This document shows positions 30,409 through 34,650 of a DNA stretch of 34,650 nt, in pieces (position 1 is the first letter of the stretch; each line of letters begins with the position of its first letter). The position numbers and the translations under genes were made by a program. The DNA is from an uncultured Bacilli bacterium. GTDB lineage: Bacteria; Bacillota_I; Bacilli_A; RF39; UBA660. The DNA lies in contig CAJUIY010000015.1 in NCBI GenBank assembly GCA_910586865.1, positions 1 to 34,650 of the forward strand, in the 5' to 3' direction. The notes beneath the pieces were generated by a model. It was not told the origin of the DNA and did no database searches. It saw nothing but the letters and a program-made list of their open reading frames with translations.

Positions 30409-31728
30409 ATGAAATCAAAGAAAGAACTTTTAGAAGATGCCAAAGAAATAGCAACTGAAACCATAGCTACTACCAAAGAACATATCTTTATTGCTTTTGA
30501 ATACGGGAAAAAATTAGCTAGTTATTATAAAGTAGATGAAACCATTGTCCTCGTTGGTTTATATCTTATGGATTCCAAATTAAAAGAAGCTCGAATACAA
30601 AATAAAAAGCAAGAACATACACAAATGGCAGTAGAATTTGCAAAAGAATTCTTAAAAAACTATGATATTACGAAAGTAGAGTATGATAAAATTATCAATT
30701 GTATTGAAGCTCATCATGGTAAAGTGCCATTTCAATATCAAGAAGCAGAAATATGTGCTAATGCAGACTGTTATCGTTTCATTCATCCAAAAGGAGTAAT
30801 GGCCTATATTCCATTCCTATCAAAAAAACTAGATAATTCAAAGGATATCATTACCAAAGCCAAGGAAAAACTAGATGAGAAAAAGAAACTTCTTTCCCTC
30901 GAAAAAGCAAAAAGTGATTTAACAAATTATTATTTCATGTTTTCTGAAATATTCTTAGCCGTATTAAATAATAGTGAAGAAGGTATCCCTCAAACAAACT
31001 ATAACTCTTACTATGAAAAGATTGGAGAAGAATACAATAAAATCCGTCTCGATAGTGACAATAATATGGAAAATGTAATCAGAATCATAAAGAAATATGC
31101 ACCTAAAAAAGATGCTACTATTTTAGATATTGGTTGTGGTACTGGGAAGTATGGAGAGTTAATGGAGAAGCATGGTTTTAAGGTAATTGGTATTGATCAA
31201 TCAGAAACACAAATAAAACAAGCCACTCAATTAATAGAAGCCTATCATGAAGATGCTACTAACTTATCTTTTACAGATAACACTTTTGATATTTGTACCA
31301 TGATTATTATGATACAACAATTATCTAAAGAAAATCGAATAAAAGCTTTGAAAGAAGCTTATAGAGTTTTAAAACCAAATGGCATATTACTTATAAAAAC
31401 TTGTTCTCATTCAGATTTAGAATCTCGATTTACTGCAAAGTATTTTCCAAGAACATTAGAAATTGACCAAAAAAGATATCCTGATATTGAAGAATTGAAA
31501 TCTAATTTATCTGACTTTAAAGATATTAAACTAGAACATTCTTCTATACCAGTCAAGAAAAAGAAAGAAATATTGATAGAAAGATTCCAAAAAAGAGGAA
31601 CTTCCAATCTGAGCTTTCTAACAGAAGAAGAACTAAATGAAGGAATTAGTAAGTTTGAAAAAGATTATCAAGATAAAATCATTGAAAAAGAGGTAAAAAA
31701 TACTTTTATTATTGCTAGAAAGGGATAA
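30409..31728 (+). CDS. Fusion of degenerate HD-like domain and SAM-dependent methyltransferase
   Basis: Protein of 439 aa. Residues 1-180 resemble an HD-superfamily helical domain: His25, the place of the HD doublet as Met54-Asp55 (LYLMD), His70 (KQEHTQMA), His102-His103 (EAHHG) and Asp120 (ANADC). The missing His of the doublet would damage metal binding, so activity is doubtful. From about residue 200 a class I methyltransferase follows, with motif I ILDIGCGTGKYGEL (238-251), acidic GID after strand two, and a motif-IV-like region. The C-terminal 100 residues look like a substrate-recognition part. The substrate is unknown. It is followed after 5 bases by a P-loop kinase, with AAGGAG before its own ATG, so the two proteins may handle the same metabolite. 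Confidence 0.8.
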   Translation: MKSKKELLEDAKEIATETIATTKEHIFIAFEYGKKLASYYKVDETIVLVGLYLMDSKLKEARIQNKKQEHTQMAVEFAKEFLKNYDITKVEYDKIINCIEAHHGKVPFQYQEAEICANADCYRFIHPKGVMAYIPFLSKKLDNSKDIITKAKEKLDEKKKLLSLEKAKSDLTNYYFMFSEIFLAVLNNSEEGIPQTNYNSYYEKIGEEYNKIRLDSDNNMENVIRIIKKYAPKKDATILDIGCGTGKYGELMEKHGFKVIGIDQSETQIKQATQLIEAYHEDATNLSFTDNTFDICTMIIMIQQLSKENRIKALKEAYRVLKPNGILLIKTCSHSDLESRFTAKYFPRTLEIDQKRYPDIEELKSNLSDFKDIKLEHSSIPVKKKKEILIERFQKRGTSNLSFLTEEELNEGISKFEKDYQDKIIEKEVKNTFIIARKG

Positions 31729-31733
31729 ATGTT

Positions 31734-32276
31734 ATGAAAAGAATTATTATCATCACAGGAAAAACAGGAGCTGGGAAATCAACTTTATGTAAAAGCTTAC
31801 AAGAATATTTTCAGTTTCCATTGCTTTCTTTTGCAAATATGGGAAAAGAGTTTGCGAATAAAAATGGTTATCAACGTATTAGACAATGCCACCTAGATAT
31901 GAAGTTAGAAGACTTTATAGAAGGAATATCCACTCATATATTTGATACCATTGATAAGCAATTAAATACTTGTGACTATATTTTAGTAGATGGATTATAT
32001 ATAGCAAAAACCGTATTAAAACTAAAAGAAAAATACGAATGTAATGTTATTTATTTACAATCATCTGATATAACTCGATATCAAAGAATTGCAAAAAGAT
32101 TATCCATTACCATAGAACAAGCAAAAGAAGAAAATAAGATAAAAGAAAAATTAAAAGATGATGTTGGTATTGAAATCTTAATTAAAAATTCAAACCAAAC
32201 AATAGATGGAGATAAAAATAAAGACGAAGTTTTTTATAAAACGGTAAAATATATAAAAAGTATTATTAAATCGTAA
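31734..32276 (+). CDS. P-loop nucleotide/metabolite kinase (AAA_18-like, 180 aa)
   Basis: Small P-loop kinase fold: Walker A GKTGAGKST (residues 9-17), a hydrophobic strand with Asp near residue 85 (CDYILVDGLY), and an Arg-rich lid region (RYQRIAKRLS, near residues 115-124). The pattern recalls dephospho-CoA kinase and nucleoside monophosphate kinases, but it is not a normal CoaE or Cmk. It is in one operon with the HD-like/methyltransferase fusion. The substrate cannot be told from sequence. Confidence 0.8.
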   Translation: MKRIIIITGKTGAGKSTLCKSLQEYFQFPLLSFANMGKEFANKNGYQRIRQCHLDMKLEDFIEGISTHIFDTIDKQLNTCDYILVDGLYIAKTVLKLKEKYECNVIYLQSSDITRYQRIAKRLSITIEQAKEENKIKEKLKDDVGIEILIKNSNQTIDGDKNKDEVFYKTVKYIKSIIKS

Positions 32277-32279
32277 ATA

Positions 32280-32310
32280 TCAATAAATTGTTTATGGATT
32301 CTTTTTTTAT
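32280..32310 (+). terminator. Weak candidate terminator after the kinase gene
   Basis: AATAAA-TTG-TTTAT is a short hairpin followed by a GGATTC linker and a run of seven T. The stem is weak and AT-only, so the call is tentative. Confidence 0.35.
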
Positions 32311-32326
32311 GAATATGAATTTCAAT

Positions 32327-32356
32327 GTATTAAAATAATCTTCCGATACCATAATA
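32327..32356 (+). promoter_or_regulatory. Possible SigF/SigG-type promoter for the coat genes
   Basis: CATAATA (32350-32356) fits the forespore -10 consensus CATnnTA, and GTATT (32327-32331) lies 18 bases upstream, near the GnATR -35 consensus. No good SigA -10 is seen. It is 20 bases before the ATG. Low information content makes this tentative. Confidence 0.35.
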
Positions 32357-32376
32357 CTATTGAAAGGAGATTATTT

Positions 32377-32607
32377 ATGAATCAAGATTTTTATGAAGTA
32401 GTTCCAAATATTATTACAGGAAAAGATTTAGATTATTTAAGTGATATGTTTGAATGGAATTATGGTGCTTTAAAAAAGACAAATGACGCAATTGAAAGCG
32501 TAGAAGATGAAACAATAAAAGAAATGTTGCAAAATGGTTATAACCTATTTAATAGTAATCTTACAAAAATTTTAAATATTTTAAATGAAGGAGGTTCCAA
32601 TGAATAA
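32377..32607 (+). CDS. Small protein paired with a CotF-like protein (76 aa)
   Basis: All-helical, acidic 76-residue protein with no Cys and no signal sequence. Aromatic residues cluster near the start (DFYEVVPN, MFEWNYGAL). Small proteins of this size commonly precede coat-F genes in Clostridia and Bacilli, and it may be a coat or coat-associated protein itself. The start follows GAAAGGAG. It overlaps the next gene by 8 bases. Confidence 0.7.
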   Translation: MNQDFYEVVPNIITGKDLDYLSDMFEWNYGALKKTNDAIESVEDETIKEMLQNGYNLFNSNLTKILNILNEGGSNE

Positions 32608-32917
32608 TAATCAAATCTCAAATACAAAAGTAGAAGTTCCTAGTGGAATCAATATGAACGATAAAGATTATCTTACTTCACTTTTATCTTGTTTAAAAGA
32701 GATGGAAAAAAACTATGCAATTGCTATGACAGAGGCTAGTTGTGATAACCTTTATGAGAAACATAAAGAAACCTTTTTAGAAATCAGCAACTTACAAAGA
32801 GAAGTATATCAATTAATGTTCCGTAATGGTTGGTACTGTCTAGAAACAGCAGAAAGTCAAAAAATCACAAAAAAATATAATACTTTAAATCAAGAATATC
32901 AAGGCTTAAATATATAA
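32600..32917 (+). CDS. CotF-like spore coat protein (105 aa)
   Basis: Matches the coat F domain pattern: MNDKDYLTSLLSCLKEMEKNY (about residues 18-38), EASCDNLYEKHKETFLEISNLQREVYQLMFRNGWY (42-76), a ferritin-like helical pair ending in the characteristic GWY. Family proteins are found in spore coats and some vegetative cells. The start is the ATG at 32600 with GGAGG 5 bases ahead; an upstream frame extension lacks a ribosome binding site. It overlaps the preceding small gene, so both are translated together. No promoter follows before the DUF378 gene. Confidence 0.8.
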   Translation: MNNNQISNTKVEVPSGINMNDKDYLTSLLSCLKEMEKNYAIAMTEASCDNLYEKHKETFLEISNLQREVYQLMFRNGWYCLETAESQKITKKYNTLNQEYQGLNI

Positions 32918-32974
32918 TTTACGAATAAAAAGAAAAAAATTGGTAAACACTATTAGTAAAAGAAAGGAGTGTTT

Positions 32975-33175
32975 ATGGAAACAATAGAGAAAATTGCCTT
33001 AGTATTTACAATAATAGGTGCTGTAAACTGGGGACTAGTTGGATTATTTGATGTAAATTTAGTTACCATGTTATTTCAAGAAGGAAGCTTTTTAACAAAA
33101 TTAATTTATATTATTGTGGGTATTTGTGGATTAATTAATATAGTAATATTATTTAAACATCTAGATTTTGAATAA
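32975..33175 (+). CDS. DUF378 family small membrane protein (66 aa)
   Basis: Two membrane segments (about residues 5-25 and 38-60) separated by a short loop, with the family pattern IGAVNWGLVGLFDVNLV. The family is widespread in bacteria and of unknown function. The start is the ATG at 32975, five bases after AAGGAG; a GTG two codons earlier sits on that site. It is followed at once by a terminator. Confidence 0.88.
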   Translation: METIEKIALVFTIIGAVNWGLVGLFDVNLVTMLFQEGSFLTKLIYIIVGICGLINIVILFKHLDFE

Positions 33176-33209
33176 AAAAAGAATTTTTATAACACAGAAT
33201 TCTTTTTTT
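33174..33209 (+). terminator. Terminator of the DUF378 gene
   Basis: AAAAAAAGAATT (33174-33185) pairs perfectly with AATTCTTTTTTT (33198-33209) across a 12-base loop. Its T-tract leads directly into the tRNA promoter region. Confidence 0.85.
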
Positions 33210-33213
33210 GTTG

Positions 33214-33219
33214 TATAAT
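33214..33219 (+). promoter_or_regulatory. -10 element of tRNA-Thr promoter
   Basis: A perfect TATAAT lies nine bases before the tRNA. No strong -35 is seen upstream (the place is taken by the terminator of the preceding gene). Confidence 0.5.
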
Positions 33220-33228
33220 AGTATATAT

Positions 33229-33304
33229 GCCGATTTAGCTCAGTTGGTAGAGCAACTCATTCGTAATGAGTAGGTCGAAGGTTCAAGTCCTTTAATCGGC
33301 ACCA
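33229..33304 (+). tRNA. tRNA-Thr (anticodon CGU), CCA encoded
   Basis: Folds as a full cloverleaf: acceptor GCCGATT pairs with AATCGGC, D-arm GCTC/GAGC, anticodon stem ACTCA/TGAGT with loop TTCGTAA, and T-arm GAAGG/CCTTT with loop TTCAAGT. The anticodon CGT (33262-33264) reads ACG, so it is a threonine tRNA. The discriminator is A33301 and CCA is encoded (33302-33304). Confidence 0.96.
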
Positions 33305-33313
33305 GATTGATAG

Positions 33314-33341
33314 AAAACTCGAACTTTTTATTTCGAGTTTT
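33314..33341 (+). terminator. Terminator of the tRNA-Thr gene
   Basis: AAAACTCGAA (33314-33323) pairs with TTCGAGTTTT (33332-33341) across an 8-base loop; the T-run that ends the stem is short. It lies 10 bases past the CCA end. Confidence 0.8.
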
Positions 33342-33360
33342 AATATGTTAAAAATTTTGG

Positions 33361-33366
33361 TATAAT
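33361..33366 (+). promoter_or_regulatory. Extended -10 promoter of the 239-aa gene
   Basis: TGGTATAAT, an extended -10, lies about 100 bases upstream of the ATG at 33467. The -35 place is poor (TTTTAA). The long 5' UTR that results contains a hairpin. Confidence 0.5.
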
Positions 33367-33403
33367 GTTTGTAGAATTAAATTAGATTTGTCAATTAAAA
33401 AAA

Positions 33404-33438
33404 CACACTTGTGCATTGACATCATCAATGAACGTGTG
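33404..33438 (+). promoter_or_regulatory. Hairpin in the 5' leader of the 239-aa gene
   Basis: CACAC/GTGTG (33404-33408 with 33434-33438) and CATTGA/TCAATG (33414-33419 with 33425-33430) make a two-part stem with an internal loop and a CATCA loop. It is followed by AATTACTTTTT and then the ribosome binding site GGAGG (33450-33454). It may be a weak attenuator or a target of regulation. Confidence 0.5.
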
Positions 33439-33466
33439 AATTACTTTTTGGAGGTATAAATTAATT

Positions 33467-34186
33467 ATGGAGAAAAATTTAATTGTTAAAGATATTTCAC
33501 AAATTGATTTAAAACACTCTTTTTTTCATTATACAAATAAGCAAAACTTAGATACTATTTTAAAAATTGGACTTGAGCCAAGAATTGGAGAAAATTCTTT
33601 ATATGTTGAAAAGACTCCTAAAGTATTCTTTGCTGAAGGTGAAAAAGGTATTATAACTATTATTGATGTTTGGTTAAAATGGCTAACTGGAAAAATTAGC
33701 ACTGGTAAATTTAAATATTGGTTAGGAACAGCAATTTATATGAAAATACCCTTTTGTATTAAAAGTATTCCAAATAATAAGGTTAAAAAATCTTTAGCAT
33801 CTAAAGAAAAACGTTCAATGGCATATGCAAAAATGAAAGAAATTTTGGATAATAGTATTTTTCTCGTTTTAGATTTAAAGGAAAATATTGACTTTGATTA
33901 TAACGATATAGATGAAGTGAAGAAGACATACTATGAAAGTTTTTTGAAATTATTATATCCTAGCGATAGCGATTTAAAAGATAATAAAATGGAATATTGG
34001 AATATGCATACTTATTCAAATAAAACTATAGAGCCTCAAAAAATTGCATTGCTAAAAAATAAAGATAATTATGATGCAAATAGCATATTAGTTAGTATAA
34101 TAGAAAAAAATATAGAATATATCAAAAATAATTACGAATTTCTATATGAATATTATATTTATATTCAAAGTTTAAAAAGTTGTTGA
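33467..34186 (+). CDS. Hypothetical protein with possible ADP-ribosyltransferase-like N-terminus (239 aa)
   Basis: Not assigned. The N-terminal part reads FFHYTNKQNLDTILKIGLEPRIGENS (near residues 19-44), like the first strand-helix unit of ADP-ribosyltransferase-fold proteins, in which a His followed by Tyr and Thr/Ser lies in the NAD site, then KVFFAEG strand. No later catalytic Glu could be assigned, so the match is partial. It is rich in Lys, Asn and Ile, and its AT-content is high. It stands alone between the tRNA-Thr gene and an echo of the tRNA 3' end, with its own leader and terminator, and may have come in by integration next to the tRNA. The GGAGG site is 12 bases ahead of the ATG, longer than usual. 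Confidence 0.7.
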   Translation: MEKNLIVKDISQIDLKHSFFHYTNKQNLDTILKIGLEPRIGENSLYVEKTPKVFFAEGEKGIITIIDVWLKWLTGKISTGKFKYWLGTAIYMKIPFCIKSIPNNKVKKSLASKEKRSMAYAKMKEILDNSIFLVLDLKENIDFDYNDIDEVKKTYYESFLKLLYPSDSDLKDNKMEYWNMHTYSNKTIEPQKIALLKNKDNYDANSILVSIIEKNIEYIKNNYEFLYEYYIYIQSLKSC

Positions 34187-34188
34187 AC

Positions 34189-34207
34189 GTCCTTCCTTAG
34201 GGCACCA
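34189..34207. repeat. Echo of the tRNA-Thr 3' end
   Basis: GTCCTT (34189-34194) and GGCACCA (34201-34207), followed by TTGA, repeat in the same order the blocks GTCCTT (33287-33292) and GGCACCA (33298-33304) with TTGA of the tRNA-Thr gene and its downstream flank. It may be a worn attachment site; it may also be coincidental. Confidence 0.3.
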
Positions 34208-34218
34208 TTGACGAATCT

Positions 34219-34235
34219 GTTCGAACTATTCGAAC
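34219..34235 (+). terminator. Perfect hairpin after the 239-aa gene
   Basis: GTTCGAA and TTCGAAC are perfect 7-base inverted copies around CTA. Only three T follow, so termination on its own would be weak, but it is followed 12 bases later by a stronger terminator. Confidence 0.4.
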
Positions 34236-34247
34236 TTTGATATATAG

Positions 34248-34272
34248 AATCAATCGAAAGATTGGTTTTTTT
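34248..34272 (+). terminator. Terminator of the 239-aa gene
   Basis: AATCAATC (34248-34255) pairs with GATTGGTT (34260-34267, one G-U) around a GAAA tetraloop, followed by more T to 34272. Confidence 0.9.
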
Positions 34273-34309
34273 CTGTTTTTGAAAGAAATCATAGGAAAGG
34301 TTGGTGTCT

Positions 34310-34585
34310 ATGATTAATGTAATCAAAAAAGAAATTGATATGGAGGAAGCTTTAAAAAAACGATTAGAGATAATATGTGATTTTTGTAATACTACTCCAA
34401 CTATTATAAATGGTAGTATTCGTAAAATTGATAAAACTAATTTAAACTATATTGAGCCTCATAGAATAATTATCAAAAATGTAATGTTTCTTGCCTTTAA
34501 TTATTCTAATGAAATCTATATCAATAATTTAAGTAAGAAGATTAAAATATCAGAACTAGAAAACTACATAAAAACTATAAACTAA
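34310..34585 (+). CDS. Hypothetical small protein (91 aa)
   Basis: Family not recognised. It is soluble, Ile/Asn/Lys-rich, with two Cys separated by two residues (ICDFCNT near residues 21-27) and otherwise no metal-site partners. The start is the ATG at 34310, about nine bases after AGGAAAGG; earlier TTG/GTG codons lie on top of that site. It comes after a terminator, and no clear promoter of its own was seen within the 37 bases before it. The window ends 65 bases later, and nothing further is visible there. Confidence 0.6.
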   Translation: MINVIKKEIDMEEALKKRLEIICDFCNTTPTIINGSIRKIDKTNLNYIEPHRIIIKNVMFLAFNYSNEIYINNLSKKIKISELENYIKTIN

Positions 34586-34650
34586 TACTTATTCTCTACA
34601 AATGGGTAATAGACAAAATAAGAAAAATGTTGTATTATGTAATTGATTTA

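Noticed and set aside
34586..34650. Possible hairpin CTTATT...AATAAG after the last gene
   Set aside because: Only a 6-base AT-rich stem with a long loop and no T-run after it within the window.
1..34650. CRISPR array, insertion sequences, rRNA genes, T-box or classic riboswitches
   Set aside because: No regularly spaced repeats, transposase frames, rRNA-like stretches or T-box core (GGGTGG-type) sequences were seen on either strand.

Overview
The window is a low-GC stretch from a spore-forming member of the Bacillota (Firmicutes). This is inferred from a full-length Spo0A, a CwlD-type cortex amidase placed just downstream of rpsI (the Bacillus arrangement), a CotF-like coat protein, AGGAGG-type ribosome binding sites, and canonical Bacillota r-protein gene order. 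The exact class (Bacilli or Erysipelotrichia-like, probably host-associated) cannot be settled from the window alone.

Layout. 1-2205 (minus strand): an unknown single-pass membrane protein, cwlD and a small holin-like membrane protein. 2240-3256: rplM-rpsI with its own promoter, a 5' leader hairpin and a terminator. 3333-4977: a three-gene cassette of unknown function (two tandem paralogous small proteins and a larger membrane-associated protein) with its own promoter, lying between truA and rplM. 4970-8091: a short-chain dehydrogenase, two eroded EcfA-like ABC ATPases and truA; the EcfT gene that normally follows ecfA1-ecfA2 is missing. 8111-22365: one long S10-spc-alpha r-protein operon on the minus strand, rpsJ to rplQ, including secY, adk, map, infA and rpoA; rpmD (L30) is absent.

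22439-27656: a plus-strand orphan gene facing dinB (with a LexA-like box in its promoter), a DUF4143-type ATPase, a protein carrying a Cys-His-Asp series that suggests a papain/transglutaminase fold, and spo0A, whose promoter has a perfect 0A box. 27630-30293: cdaA-cdaR (c-di-AMP synthesis and its regulator), with a long inverted repeat around the promoter, and a small membrane protein.

30349-34585 (plus strand): an HD-like/methyltransferase fusion with a P-loop kinase, a two-gene coat-protein unit with a SigF/SigG-like promoter, a DUF378 membrane protein, tRNA-Thr(CGU), and two unknown genes. The first of these has a possible ADP-ribosyltransferase-like N-terminus and is flanked on its far side by an echo of the tRNA 3' end.

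The most unusual points are the ABC ATPase pair with lost catalytic residues and no EcfT, the unknown three-gene cassette between truA and rplM, and the post-tRNA insertion. Functions are inferred from motifs and gene order; no database search was possible.
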